DNA from: Prado023 sp963706885
Lineage (GTDB): Bacteria > Actinomycetota > Actinomycetes > S36-B12 > CAIYMF01
Direction: 5' to 3'
Length of the DNA stretch: 64,000 nt
Assembly (NCBI GenBank): GCA_963706885.1
Contig: CAVPNX010000029.1
Coordinates: 44,860 to 108,859 of the forward strand
A program made the position numbers and the translations under genes. A model generated the notes under the pieces. That model ran no database searches. It worked only from the letters and a program-made list of their open reading frames with translations, and was not told where the DNA came from. Positions 35,966-45,022 of the stretch are shown here, piece by piece (position 1 is the stretch's first letter; each line of letters begins with the position of its first letter).

Positions 35966-36004
35966 GCCGGAGGGCAGGCGTCCGGGCGTGTGTCCTCCGG
36001 CTCA
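35963..36004. terminator. Bidirectional hairpin between convergent genes
   Basis: TGAGCCGGAGG (35963-35973) and CCTCCGGCTCA (35994-36004) pair perfectly over 11 bp with a 20-base loop. The two stop codons of the converging genes form the base of the stem. Probably terminates both transcripts. Confidence 0.65.
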
Positions 36005-37366
36005 GCGGCCCTCGTGTGACATCGCGGGGTCCAGGCTCGGGTCGCCATCGGGGCGTGCCGGGTCGGGGTCGTCGTCAGGTGATTCCTCGGACCCGGCCAT
36101 GCCGTCCTGCTCCGGCGTGAGGTACTGGCGCAGGCGCAGGGCGATGAGTGCGGCCACCAGGCACCCTGCGGCCAGGGTCAAGGTCCACATGGACCCGTGC
36201 CCGGTCGAGAGGAACGCGCCGGTCAGCAGCGGACCCAGCGCCATCGACACCCCCCACATGACGGACTGGAAGGCGTTGTAGCGCCCACGCAGGTGCTCGG
36301 GAGCCAGGTCGTTGAGCAGGGCAGGTGCAGTGGGGGACCACATCGTCTCGCCGATCGCGAAGACGCCCATCGCCAGGATCAGCGCGCCGACCGCCAGCCA
36401 GCCCTCGACCTCCAGGGCGGAGCTGAACAGCAGCCAGCTCAGGGCCCACATCACGCCCACTCCGGCAAGGACCCGGGCACGCGAGCGACCCTTCACCACG
36501 GACAGCATGAACAGCTGGGCGATCACGATGACCGCGGTGTTCGCGGCGAACACGATCCCGATGAAGCGCTCGTTGAGCCCGACGAACTCGGTGATGAACA
36601 CCGACGCGCCGCCGTCGATGCTGCCGTAGCCGAAGGTGAGCATCAGCAGCCCGGCGACCGCGAAGCGCAGCAGGGTCCGGTCGCGCAGGACCTCCGCCCA
36701 GCCGCCGGAGTCCCGGGATGGCGTGCCGGGCGAGTCCGCTGCGTCCGTGGGTTCCTCGTCCACGGGCAGGCCCCCGACGTCACCCATCGACAGGACGGCG
36801 ACGAACAGCGCCACGTACGCCAGCGACGTCAGGGCGTAGAGCAGCCTGAACGTGTCGGGGTCGTCGAAGTCGACGATCAGCGAGCTGATCAGGCCGCCGA
36901 GGCCGAGCCCCATGTTCAGCAGCATGAACCCGAACCCGAAGGCTGTTGGTCGATCCGGCGCGGCGACGAGGCGCGCGGTCAGCGCCGACGAGGGTCCCCA
37001 GATGCCGGCACCCCCGATGGCGACCACGGTCATGGCCGCGAACGCCTCGGGGATCGTGGTCACGAAGCCGTACGAGAGGATCCCCAGCGCTTCGATGGCA
37101 ACTGCTCCCAGCAGGATGGGCCGTGGGCCGAAGCGGTCGACCAACGTGCCCGAGATCGGTGAGATCAGCAGCGCCAGGACTGCCTGCCACGCCAGGAGCG
37201 CCGTGGCCACGCTCAGGGGGATGTCGCGGACCTTGAACAGGTAGGGGATCAGCAGGGCGAGGGTCAGCCCGTTGCCCAGGGCGTTGAGGAACTGACCGAG
37301 GAACAGCCTGCGCACGGGTCCGTGTGCGATCCGGCGGACGTCACCGACGGCGAGGGACACGGACAT
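36002..37366 (-). CDS. MFS transporter
   Basis: 454 residues, 12 predicted helices. The first half includes the cytoplasmic loop SGTLVDRFGPRPILLG; a charged loop (VDEEPTDAADSPG) divides the halves; the C-terminus is very acidic (EESPDDDPDPARPDG). Resembles multidrug-type exporters of the MdtH/MFS_1 group. The substrate is unknown. The ATG at 37366 gives a normal N-terminus; the longer frame upstream is the shadow of xth on the other strand, from which it diverges. Confidence 0.85.
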   Translation of the reverse strand: MSVSLAVGDVRRIAHGPVRRLFLGQFLNALGNGLTLALLIPYLFKVRDIPLSVATALLAWQAVLALLISPISGTLVDRFGPRPILLGAVAIEALGILSYGFVTTIPEAFAAMTVVAIGGAGIWGPSSALTARLVAAPDRPTAFGFGFMLLNMGLGLGGLISSLIVDFDDPDTFRLLYALTSLAYVALFVAVLSMGDVGGLPVDEEPTDAADSPGTPSRDSGGWAEVLRDRTLLRFAVAGLLMLTFGYGSIDGGASVFITEFVGLNERFIGIVFAANTAVIVIAQLFMLSVVKGRSRARVLAGVGVMWALSWLLFSSALEVEGWLAVGALILAMGVFAIGETMWSPTAPALLNDLAPEHLRGRYNAFQSVMWGVSMALGPLLTGAFLSTGHGSMWTLTLAAGCLVAALIALRLRQYLTPEQDGMAGSEESPDDDPDPARPDGDPSLDPAMSHEGR

Positions 37367-37453
37367 GGGGGGATCCTGCCATTGCGGGTGTGCTGCCGGG
37401 GCATGGTGCCCCGGCGTGTCCGGAACTGTGTCCGCAGGTGCCAGAATCGCGGC

Positions 37454-38254
37454 GTGCGCATCGCGACCTGGAACGTGAACTCCCTGCCCGCCCGGCTGCC
37501 ACGGCTGCTCACCTGGCTGGCGACCACCCAGCCGGACGTGGTCGTCCTGCAGGAGACCAAGATCGCCCAGGACGCGTTCCCGACTGCGGAGGTCGCAGCC
37601 GCCGGGTACGAGTCCGTGCATCGTGGTCAGGGCCGGTGGAACGGCGTGGCGCTGCTCTCCCGGGTCGGGATCGATGGGCTGGAGACCGACATCCCGGGCG
37701 TGCCGGGGTTCCCCGATCCCGGAGACGCCCCCGAGGCGCGCTACATCGCCGCGACCTGCGGCGGGGTCAGGGTGGCCGGCGTGTACGTGCCCAACGGGCG
37801 CACCCCGCAGGACCCCCACTACGACTACAAGCTGGCCTGGCTGCACGCCCTGGCCGGGCACCTGGCCCCGGTGGCGGCTGCCGACCTGCCGTTCGCGGTG
37901 CTCGGCGACTTCAACGTCGCCCCGGCCGACGACGACGTCTGGGACATCGCGGCGTTCGCCCAGAGCACCCACGTGACCGCACCTGAGCGCGCGGCGCTGG
38001 CCGAGCTGCGGGCACTCGGCCTGTCCGACGTCGTGCCGACGATCAGCAAGGGCCCGCACCCCTACACCTTCTGGGACTACCGGGCTGGGTCGTTCCACAA
38101 GGCGATGGGGATGCGGATCGACCTGGTGTACGCCAACGCCGCGTTCGCGGGTGCGGTGCGCGCCGCCGTGGTGGACAGGGATGCGCGCAAGCCCGGCGTG
38201 AAGGGCACCCCGGCGCCCAGCGACCACGCCCCGGTCATCGTCGACCTCGGGTGA
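37454..38254 (+). CDS. xth: Exodeoxyribonuclease III
   Basis: AP endonuclease and 3'-5' exonuclease of base-excision repair. 266 residues with the endonuclease/exonuclease/phosphatase signatures: RIATWNVNSLPARLPRLLTWL, LQETKI (metal Glu), GDFNVAP (Asp/Asn pair), WDYR and SDHAPVIVDL (catalytic His). GTG at 37454 matches the family start; the preceding open frame has no good ribosome site. It lies between divergent and co-directional genes without tight coupling. Confidence 0.94.
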   Translation: MRIATWNVNSLPARLPRLLTWLATTQPDVVVLQETKIAQDAFPTAEVAAAGYESVHRGQGRWNGVALLSRVGIDGLETDIPGVPGFPDPGDAPEARYIAATCGGVRVAGVYVPNGRTPQDPHYDYKLAWLHALAGHLAPVAAADLPFAVLGDFNVAPADDDVWDIAAFAQSTHVTAPERAALAELRALGLSDVVPTISKGPHPYTFWDYRAGSFHKAMGMRIDLVYANAAFAGAVRAAVVDRDARKPGVKGTPAPSDHAPVIVDLG

Positions 38255-38303
38255 GGGCACCTCGCGCCTTGTGCGTGCGGGCGCGTGCTGGTCTACTTCG
38301 TCC

Positions 38304-38990
38304 ATGAACCCCGCGGAGTCCCTGCGGGAGCACTACCTGTCGGTCAAGCCCGTCCTGCGCGGGTGGCTGCACCTGGTGGCTGCCCCCATCGCCGGGGCTG
38401 CTGCCGTCCTGCTGGCCATCCTTGCGCCCTCGGACCTGCGGATCCCCGTGGTCCTGTTCGCCCTGACCACGGTCCTGCTGTTCTCCGTCTCAGCGGTCTA
38501 CCACCGCGGCCGGTTCTCCCCGCGGGTCACGGGAATGCTGCAGCGCTGGGACCACGCCAACATCTTCCTGGTGATCGCCGGCAGCGCCACGCCGTTCGCG
38601 GTCGCCCTGCTCGGACCCGGTCCGGCCCGGTCCCTGCTGGCCGTCCTGTGGCTGGGCGCGGTCGGCGGCGCGGTCGTGCGGCTGATCTGGGTGCGTGCCC
38701 CGCGGTGGCTGTTCGTCCCGATGTACCTGGCGCTGGGCTGGGCCTCGGCGATGTTCCTGCCCGGGTTCCTGCGCTCGGACATCCTGTCCGACACCCGGCA
38801 CGCATGGGTGCTCGGCCTGATCCTGCTCGGCGGCATCCTCTACACGATCGGCGCCGGGGTGTTCGCGACGAAGTGGCCCAACCCCTCCCCGAAGTGGTTC
38901 GGGTTCCATGAGGTGTTCCACTCCTTCACCCTCGGCGGATGGGCCGCGCACTTCGTCGCCGCGGCGCTGGTGGTCGGGGCGGTGCGATAG
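38304..38990 (+). CDS. Hemolysin III/TrhA family membrane protein
   Basis: 228 residues with seven predicted helices. The family's metal-binding motifs are visible: SAVYHRGRFSPRV near helix 2, LQRWDHANIFLVIAGSATPF, and the C-terminal FGFHEVFHSFTLGGWAAHF with its two His. Members relate to PAQR receptors and alter membrane energetics; the name hemolysin is historical. It precedes a Z-isoprenyl diphosphate synthase gene, the same pairing as Rv1085c-Rv1086 in mycobacteria but co-directional here. Confidence 0.9.
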   Translation: MNPAESLREHYLSVKPVLRGWLHLVAAPIAGAAAVLLAILAPSDLRIPVVLFALTTVLLFSVSAVYHRGRFSPRVTGMLQRWDHANIFLVIAGSATPFAVALLGPGPARSLLAVLWLGAVGGAVVRLIWVRAPRWLFVPMYLALGWASAMFLPGFLRSDILSDTRHAWVLGLILLGGILYTIGAGVFATKWPNPSPKWFGFHEVFHSFTLGGWAAHFVAAALVVGAVR

Positions 38991-39029
38991 CCTCCACGAC
39001 GGGCACGAGGTCGGCTACGGGAGGCGCGC

Positions 39030-39791
39030 ATGGGTCTGGATGACCTCGTCTACGGCCTGTACGAGCGCCGGCTGGCCCATGACCTCACCGGGGAGCACAT
39101 CCCGCGCCACGTCGGGGTGATCCTCGACGGAAACCGTCGCTGGGCCACCGAGCAGGGGTCGAGCAGCGCGGCGGGTCATCGGGCGGGGGCCGCGCGGATC
39201 GCGGAGTTCCTCGACTGGTGCGACGAGGTCGGTGTCGAGGTCGTCACCCTGTGGCTGCTGTCCACCGACAACCTGGCCCGCCCCAGCGAGGAGCTCGACC
39301 CGCTCCTGCGGATCATCGAGGGAGCGGTCGAGCAGCTGGCGGCCTCGGGGTCGTGGGTCATCCGGCATGTCGGGGCCAAGGACCAGCTGCCGGCCCGCAC
39401 GCGGCAGGTCCTGGAGGACGCGGAGCTGCGGACCGCCGGCATCGACGGGATGACGGTCAACGTCGCCGTCGGGTACGGCGGGCGCCAGGAACTGGTCGAT
39501 GCGGTACGTGCGCTGCTGCACGAGGAGGCTGCCGCCGGAACCAGTCTGGAGGACCTGGCCGCGACCCTGGATGTGGAGCACATCGCCGCCCACCTCTACA
39601 CGAAGGGCCAGCCCGACCCCGACCTGGTCATCCGGACCTCCGGCGAGCAGCGGCTCTCGGGGTTCCTGCTGTGGCAGAGCGCCCATTCGGAGTTCTACTT
39701 CTGCGAGGCCTACTGGCCCGACTTCCGGCGGGTGGACTTCCTGCGCGCCCTGCGCGACTACGCCGCCAGGGAGCGCCGCTACGGGTCGTGA
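39030..39791 (+). CDS. Cis-prenyl diphosphate synthase, UppS family
   Basis: 253 residues. HVGVILDGNRRWA holds the catalytic Asp, followed by GHRAGAARIAEFLDWCDEVGV, TLWLLSTDNLARPSEEL, and the isopentenyl-diphosphate-binding RTSGEQRLSGFLLWQSAHSEFYF. The position after hemolysin III matches the short-chain (Z,E-farnesyl) synthase of mycobacteria rather than the decaprenyl/undecaprenyl enzyme, but chain length cannot be read with certainty, so no symbol is assigned. It supplies precursors for lipid carriers of cell-wall synthesis. Confidence 0.93.
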   Translation: MGLDDLVYGLYERRLAHDLTGEHIPRHVGVILDGNRRWATEQGSSSAAGHRAGAARIAEFLDWCDEVGVEVVTLWLLSTDNLARPSEELDPLLRIIEGAVEQLAASGSWVIRHVGAKDQLPARTRQVLEDAELRTAGIDGMTVNVAVGYGGRQELVDAVRALLHEEAAAGTSLEDLAATLDVEHIAAHLYTKGQPDPDLVIRTSGEQRLSGFLLWQSAHSEFYFCEAYWPDFRRVDFLRALRDYAARERRYGS

Positions 39792-39958
39792 GTGCCCGGC
39801 ACCTGTCCCCGTGATGTCGAGCAGGTGACGGTTCCGGGAATGCCCCGAGCCCAGAGCCCTGCGCGCGGCGTGTCGTGCCCGCGGCCCGCGCCGCACGCGC
39901 CTAGATTCGTGGGGGTCGGGCGCACCCCGAGCCGTCCGACCTGACTGTGGAGGCGCGT

Positions 39959-41294
39959 GTGCCCACTGCGACGAAGCCCCGATCCAGCCGAGCTCGAACG
40001 GAGGCGCGTCGCTGCTACGTGCTCGACACCTCCGTCCTGCTGTCCGACCCGCGGGCGGTGTTCCGCTTCGACGAGCACGAGGTCGTCATCCCGCTGGTCG
40101 TGATCATCGAGCTGGAGGCCAAGCGCACCCACCCCGAGCTGGGGTACTTCGCCCGCGAGGCCCTGCGGATGCTCGACGACTTCAGGATCGACTTCGGCCG
40201 CCTCGACGAGCGGATCCCCCTCAACGACGAGGGCGGCACCCTTCGGGTCGAGCTCAACCACTCCGACCTGTCGCGGCTGCCCGCGGGGATGCAGCTGGGT
40301 GACAACGACACGCGGATCCTGGCCGTCGCGCGCAACCTCGCCGCCGAGGGTCGCGACGTCGTGGTGGTCAGCAAGGACCTGCCGCTGCGCGTGAAGGCGT
40401 CCACCCTGGGCCTGCAGGCCGAGGAGTACCGCGCCGAGCTTGTCGTCTCCACCGGCTGGACCGGCATCGAGGAGGTCGAGGTCGGCTCCTCGGTGGTCAA
40501 CGAGCTCTACGACAACGAGCGCATCGATCTCGACGTCGCCCGGGACCTGCCCTGCAACACAGGGGTGGTGCTGATCTCCGAGCGTGGCTCCGCGCTGGCC
40601 CGGGTCACCCCGGACAAGCGGCTGCGGCTCGTGCGGGGGGATCGTGAGGCGTTCGGGCTGCATGGCCGGTCCGCCGAGCAGCGCATCGCCCTGGACATGC
40701 TGCTGGATCCCGAGATCGGGATCGTCAGCCTCGGCGGGCGGGCCGGCACCGGCAAGAGTGCGCTGGCCCTGTGCGCCGGCTTGGAGGCGGTGCTCGAGCG
40801 CCAGCAGCACCGCAAGGTGGTCGTCTTCCGTCCGCTGTTCGCCGTCGGGGGCCAGGAGCTCGGCTACCTGCCCGGCAGTGAGCACGAGAAGATGTCGCCC
40901 TGGGGCCAGGCCGTGTTCGACACGCTGGGGGCGATCACCACCTCCGAGGTCGTCGACGAGGTCCTGGATCGCGGCATGCTCGAGGTCCTCCCCCTGACCC
41001 ACATCCGGGGCCGGTCCCTGCACGATGCGTTCGTCATCGTGGACGAGGCCCAGTCCCTGGAGCGCAACGTGCTGCTCACCGTCCTGTCGCGGATCGGCAA
41101 GGACTCCCGCGTCGTGCTGACCCACGACGTGGCCCAGCGCGACAACCTGCGGGTGGGGCGCCACGACGGTGTCGTCGCGGTCGTCGAGAAGCTCAAGGGG
41201 CACCCGCTTGTTCGCCCACGTCACCCTGACCCGCAGCGAGCGCTCGCCGATCGCGGCACTGGTCACCGAGATGCTGGAGGACCTGCCCAACTGA
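39959..41294 (+). CDS. PhoH2-type PIN-domain/ATPase (frameshifted at the 3' end in this sequence)
   Basis: About 444 residues. An N-terminal PIN nuclease domain (YVLDTSVLLSDPRAV, then IELEAKRTHPELG and the acidic GDNDTRILAVA) is joined to a PhoH ATPase/helicase (GRAGTGKSALALCAG Walker A near residue 263, FVIVDEAQSLE Walker B). The family acts as RNA helicase-ribonuclease. An extra T in CTTG (41207-41210) breaks the frame; removing it gives HPLFAHVTLTRSERSPIAALVTEMLEDLPN ending at 41294. As written, translation would run to 41326 with a wrong tail. GTG 39959 has GGAGG 5 bases upstream. Confidence 0.9.
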
Positions 41295-41414
41295 GTCGAT
41301 TCACGCACCTTGCACCCGGTTCGTGACCTAGGTCCTGGCTGTGGCATACCTCACACTGAGGACCGCAACCAGTGTGACGGGATTCCCGGGATGACCGAAA
41401 TGCCGGGGCGAAGA

Positions 41415-41430
41415 TGTGACTCGGGTCACT
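41415..41430. promoter_or_regulatory. Possible CRP/GlxR-type site upstream of the transglycosylase
   Basis: TGTGACTCGGGTCACT fits the TGTGA-N6-TCACA consensus with one mismatch. It lies about 130 bases before the preferred start of the cell-wall hydrolase. The rest of the gap from 41295 to 41547 is moderately less GC-rich; no riboswitch could be recognised in it. Confidence 0.4.
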
Positions 41431-41547
41431 CGGGAGAGCGATTTCGCCGTGAAATCCGGGTGGAATCGACCGCTGCTGGGATGGCACTGTCCGGTGTTCA
41501 TGAGCCCTTCACACGTTGGTCAGGTCGCGCTCTCCGGACCGTCATCG

Positions 41548-42324
41548 ATGCCGCTGCGCCGGGTGGTCGCCGCACTCCTGGGCGCGCTGCTGATCGTCGG
41601 GCTGCCTGCCCTGAGCGGGGCCTCGCCGGTGCGCGCCACGGAGACGCCAGCACCGTCGGCCGACCCCGCGGTGCCGGCCACGCCCGCTGATCCGACCGTC
41701 CAGCCCGCCGACCCCGCGACGGCGGCCACCCCGGCGGCGCCCCTGGTCCTCGGCGCGCGGACCCTGAGGTTCGGTGACGTCGGTGAGGACGTCGGCGCGC
41801 TGCAGGACCTGCTCAAGGTCGAGCAGACCGCGACGTTCGACGCGGCAACACGCAAGGCCGTCAAGAAGCTCCAGCGTTCGGCGGGGATCAAGGCCAACGG
41901 CGTCGTCACGGCCAAGGCGCTGAAGAAGCTGAAGCGGGAGTTGAAGAAGCAGGCTGCCGAGGCCCGTGCCGCCAAGAAGGCCTCTCGTGGGGCGCTGCCC
42001 CGGGCCGGCGCGCCGGCGGCCAGCAAGCGCTACGCCGCGGCGTACATCTCTCGGACCTACGGCTGGGGGTCCGGGCAGATGTCCTGCCTGTCAGCGCTGT
42101 GGGGCCGGGAGAGCGGTTGGCAGTACTGGGTGAGCAACCCGAACGGCATCTACCGCGGGATCCCGCAGACCTCCTCGCGGGTGTGGGGTGCGATGGGCTA
42201 CTCGACCTCGCAGTACATGAACAGCCCCGAGATCCAGATCAAGGTCGGCGCGAAGTACATCAAGAACCGCTACGGCTCGCCGTGCAACGCCTGGTCGTTC
42301 TGGCGCTCCCGCCACTGGTACTAG
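41548..42324 (+). CDS. Secreted lytic-transglycosylase-like protein with peptidoglycan-binding domain
   Basis: Exported cell-wall enzyme, 258 residues from the ATG at 41548. The signal peptide (MPLRRVVAALLGALLIVGLP) ends near ASPVRA. A Pro/Ala linker is followed by a PG_binding_1 domain (LRFGDVGEDVGALQDLLKV ... GIKANGVVTAKALK), a Lys/Ala-rich helix, and a C-terminal SLT-like domain with CLSALWGRESGWQYWVSNPNG (catalytic Glu) and GIPQTSS. The domain ends KYIKNRYGSPCNAWSFW, as in small actinobacterial transglycosylases. An ATG at 41500 is the alternative start. Likely remodels peptidoglycan during growth. Confidence 0.85.
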   Translation: MPLRRVVAALLGALLIVGLPALSGASPVRATETPAPSADPAVPATPADPTVQPADPATAATPAAPLVLGARTLRFGDVGEDVGALQDLLKVEQTATFDAATRKAVKKLQRSAGIKANGVVTAKALKKLKRELKKQAAEARAAKKASRGALPRAGAPAASKRYAAAYISRTYGWGSGQMSCLSALWGRESGWQYWVSNPNGIYRGIPQTSSRVWGAMGYSTSQYMNSPEIQIKVGAKYIKNRYGSPCNAWSFWRSRHWY

Positions 42325-42334
42325 TCCACGGGTA

Positions 42335-43999
42335 CTAGCGCGGCGGGCCCACCGGGATCGACGTGATCGTGGGCTTCGAGGTCTCGGCGAAGAAGTCGTT
42401 GCCCTTGTCGTCCACGACGACGAAGGCCGGGAAGTCCTCCACCTCGATCCGCCAGACCGCCTCCATCCCGAGCTCGGGGAAGTCCAGGACCTCCACCGAG
42501 CGGATGTTGTCCTTGGCCAGGCGCGCGGCCGGCCCACCGATCGAGCCCAGGTAGAACCCGCCGTTGTCGCGGCAGGCGTTCGTCACCGCCGCTGAGCGGT
42601 TGCCCTTGGCCAGCATCACCAGCGAGCCGCCGGCCTTCTGGAACTGGTCGACGTAGGCGTCCATCCGCCCGGCGGTCGTCGGGCCGAACGAGCCCGACGC
42701 ATACCCGGCCGGGGTCTTGGCCGGCCCCGCGTAGTAGACGGCGTGCTCGCGCAGGTAGGCGGGCATGGGCTCCCCGCGGTCGAGCATCTCCTTGATCTTC
42801 GCGTGCGCGATGTCGCGGGCGACCACCAGCGGCCCGGTCAGCGAGACCCGGGTCTTGACGGGCAGGGCCGTGAGCTGGGCGCGCACGGCGTCCATCGGCT
42901 GGTTGAGGTCGATCCGGACCACGTCGTCGTCCAGGTGCTCGTCGGTGATCTCGGGCAGGTAGTGCGCGGGGTCGCGCTCCAACTGCTCGAGGAACACCCC
43001 CTCGGCCGTGATCTTGGCGAGGACCTGCCGGTCCGCCGAGCAGGAGACGGCGATCGCCACCGGGCAGCTCGCGCCGTGACGCGGCAGGCGCACGACCCGG
43101 ACGTCGTGGCAGAAGTACTTTCCGCCGAACTGGGCGCCGATCCCGAACTGCTGCGTGAGCGTCAGGACCTCGGCCTCCATCTCCAGGTCCCGGAAGGCGT
43201 GGCCGCCTGCGCTGCCGGCCGTGGGCAGGGAGTCGAGGTACTTGGCCGAGGCGTACTTGGCCACCTTGAGCGCGTACTCGGCGCTGGTGCCCCCGATGAC
43301 GACCGCCAGGTGGTACGGCGGGCAGGCGGCCGTCCCCAGGCTGCGCAGCTTCTCGTCGAGGAACCTCGTCATCGCCGCGGGGTTGAGCAGGGCCTTGGTC
43401 TCCTGGAACAGGAACGACTTGTTGGCACTGCCCCCGCCCTTGGCCATGACCAGGAACTTGTAGGCCAGCTCGTGGCCGGGCTCGGTGTCGGCGTAGAGCT
43501 CGATCTGCGCGGGCAGGTTCGTGCCGGTGTTGCGCTCGTCCCACATGGTCAGCGGCGCCAGCTGGGAGTAGCGCAGGTTGAGGTTCTGGTACGCGTCGAA
43601 GATGCCCCGGGACAGTGCAGCCTCGTCGGGGCCGTCGGTGAGGACGTGCTGGCCGCGCTTGCCCATGACGATCGCCGTACCGGTGTCCTGGCACATGGGC
43701 AGCACGCCGCCGGCGGCGATGTTGGCGTTCTTGAGCAGGTCGAGGGCGACGAAGCGGTCGTTCGGGCTTGCCTGCGGGTCGTCGAGGATCCGGCGCAGCT
43801 GCGCGAGGTGGGCGGGGCGCAGGAGGTGCTGGATGTCGTGGATGGCCTCGTAGGCCAGGATCCGCAGGGCCTCGGGGGAGACCTGCAGGAACGTGCGCCC
43901 CGCGGCCTCGACGGTGCTCACGCCCTCGGTGGTGAGCAGCCGGTAGGGCGTCTCGTCGGCGCCGATGGGCAGCACGTCGGTGTAGGTGAAGTCGACCAT
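42335..43999 (-). CDS. Class I fumarate hydratase
   Basis: Iron-sulfur fumarase of the TCA cycle, 554 residues. The N-terminal alpha domain includes PMCQDTGTAIVMGKRG (cluster Cys), YSQLAPLTMWDERNTGTNLPAQI and KGGGSANKSFL; the C-terminal beta domain includes VSLTGPLVVARDIAHAKI and YYAGPAKTPAG. Alpha and beta domains are fused as in FumA. Ends ten bases from the convergent transglycosylase gene. Sits beside DUF4245 as in mycobacteria, where however glpX lies between. Confidence 0.94.
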   Translation of the reverse strand: MVDFTYTDVLPIGADETPYRLLTTEGVSTVEAAGRTFLQVSPEALRILAYEAIHDIQHLLRPAHLAQLRRILDDPQASPNDRFVALDLLKNANIAAGGVLPMCQDTGTAIVMGKRGQHVLTDGPDEAALSRGIFDAYQNLNLRYSQLAPLTMWDERNTGTNLPAQIELYADTEPGHELAYKFLVMAKGGGSANKSFLFQETKALLNPAAMTRFLDEKLRSLGTAACPPYHLAVVIGGTSAEYALKVAKYASAKYLDSLPTAGSAGGHAFRDLEMEAEVLTLTQQFGIGAQFGGKYFCHDVRVVRLPRHGASCPVAIAVSCSADRQVLAKITAEGVFLEQLERDPAHYLPEITDEHLDDDVVRIDLNQPMDAVRAQLTALPVKTRVSLTGPLVVARDIAHAKIKEMLDRGEPMPAYLREHAVYYAGPAKTPAGYASGSFGPTTAGRMDAYVDQFQKAGGSLVMLAKGNRSAAVTNACRDNGGFYLGSIGGPAARLAKDNIRSVEVLDFPELGMEAVWRIEVEDFPAFVVVDDKGNDFFAETSKPTITSIPVGPPR

Positions 44000-44083
44000 G
44001 CAACGAGCCTAGTCCGAGGCGGACGGATCGGAGGGCGGGGGCAGATTGTGCGGACCGGGCTCCGATGGTCCACCATCGTGCCC

Positions 44084-44659
44084 ATGGGTGAGCAGATCGT
44101 CGGTCGGGCGCCGTCGCGCGGACGGCAGCTCGGCATGGACATGATCCGTTCGCTGGGCCTCGTGGCGATCGTGCTGCTCATCTGGCTGTACTTCTCGCAC
44201 CCCCGCAGCTCGGATGCGATCCGGGAGGTCGAGTGGGCCCCGGTCGCTGTGGCGGCGGCTGGGGTCGCGTCGTACGAGGTCCTCGCCCCCCCGGCGACCT
44301 TCCCGTGGCCGGCGACGAGCGCCCGGGTGGAGCCGCAGCCCGATGGGACGCTGGCCTGGCGGGCCGGCTTCTACACGCCGGACGAGGAGTACGCGGCCGT
44401 CCTGCAGCGCGGCGTCTTCCCGGAGCAGGCCGCCGCCGCCCAGCAGGAGTGGATCGAGGCCGAGACCCGCAACGGCGTGGCGGGCGGGACGGTGACGATC
44501 GACGGACGCGAGTGGACCCGGATGGAGGGCGACCCGACACCCGACGAGCGGCGGTCTCTGGTGCTCGTGGAGGACGGGACGGCGACGGTCGTGACGGGGT
44601 CGGCCGAGTGGGCCGAGCTCGAGGCGCTCGCGGCGACGCTGGCACCGGTCGAGGGCTGA
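44084..44659 (+). CDS. DUF4245 membrane-anchored protein
   Basis: 191 residues. An N-terminal cytoplasmic segment (SRGRQLGMDMIRSLG) leads into one transmembrane helix (LVAIVLLIWLYF, about residues 29-40), then an extracytoplasmic domain with the family's GTLAWRAGFYTPDEEYAAVLQ and GGTVTIDGREWTRME segments. Unknown function; conserved in actinobacteria next to fum/glpX and xseAB. ATG 44084 is preferred to an in-frame GTG at 44078. Faces xseB tail to tail. Confidence 0.85.
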   Translation: MGEQIVGRAPSRGRQLGMDMIRSLGLVAIVLLIWLYFSHPRSSDAIREVEWAPVAVAAAGVASYEVLAPPATFPWPATSARVEPQPDGTLAWRAGFYTPDEEYAAVLQRGVFPEQAAAAQQEWIEAETRNGVAGGTVTIDGREWTRMEGDPTPDERRSLVLVEDGTATVVTGSAEWAELEALAATLAPVEG

Positions 44660-44700
44660 GGCCGGGTTCTGTCGAGGGCTGGGCCCCCGGTGCTGCGGGC

Positions 44701-45022
44701 CTACTCCGGCGCGGTGGACGTCAGGCCCGGACGGGCGGCCTCGATCCGCTCCCGAGCCCCGTCGAGGTGGGCCTGGCAGATGTCGGCCAGGGCGGTTCCG
44801 CGCTCCCAGAGCGCGAGTGACATCTCGAGGTTGACGGTGCTCGACTCGAGCGCGGCCACGACCTGGTCCAGCGCCGTGCGGGCCTGTTCGTAGCTCAGGC
44901 CGGCGAGATCCTCGGGGTTGCCACCGGGCAGGGACGCGGCGCTCGCGCTCGCGGGCGCGGACGTGGCGGGCGCGGCAGTGGCGCGGCGCGGCCGTTGCGC
45001 GGGGCTCCGTCGGCTCGGTCAT
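44701..45022 (-). CDS. xseB: Exonuclease VII small subunit (frameshifted in this sequence)
   Basis: Small subunit of the single-strand exonuclease VII. The C-terminal 75 residues are clear: PEDLAGLSYEQARTALDQVV, SSTVNLEMSLALWERG, CQAHLDGARERIEAA, ending at the TAG at 44701-44703. This frame has no start codon downstream of an in-frame stop, whereas an ATG at 45022 opens the correct N-terminus (MTEPTEPRATAAP) in another frame. One surplus base in the GC-rich stretch of about 44960-45005 explains the break; corrected length is 106 residues. The ATG overlaps the xseA stop by four bases, the normal arrangement. Confidence 0.85.

Noticed and set aside
41295..41547. Possible riboswitch (c-di-AMP ydaO type) before the cell-wall hydrolase
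   Set aside because: Such leaders often precede actinobacterial cell-wall hydrolases, but none of the conserved ydaO motifs could be found here.
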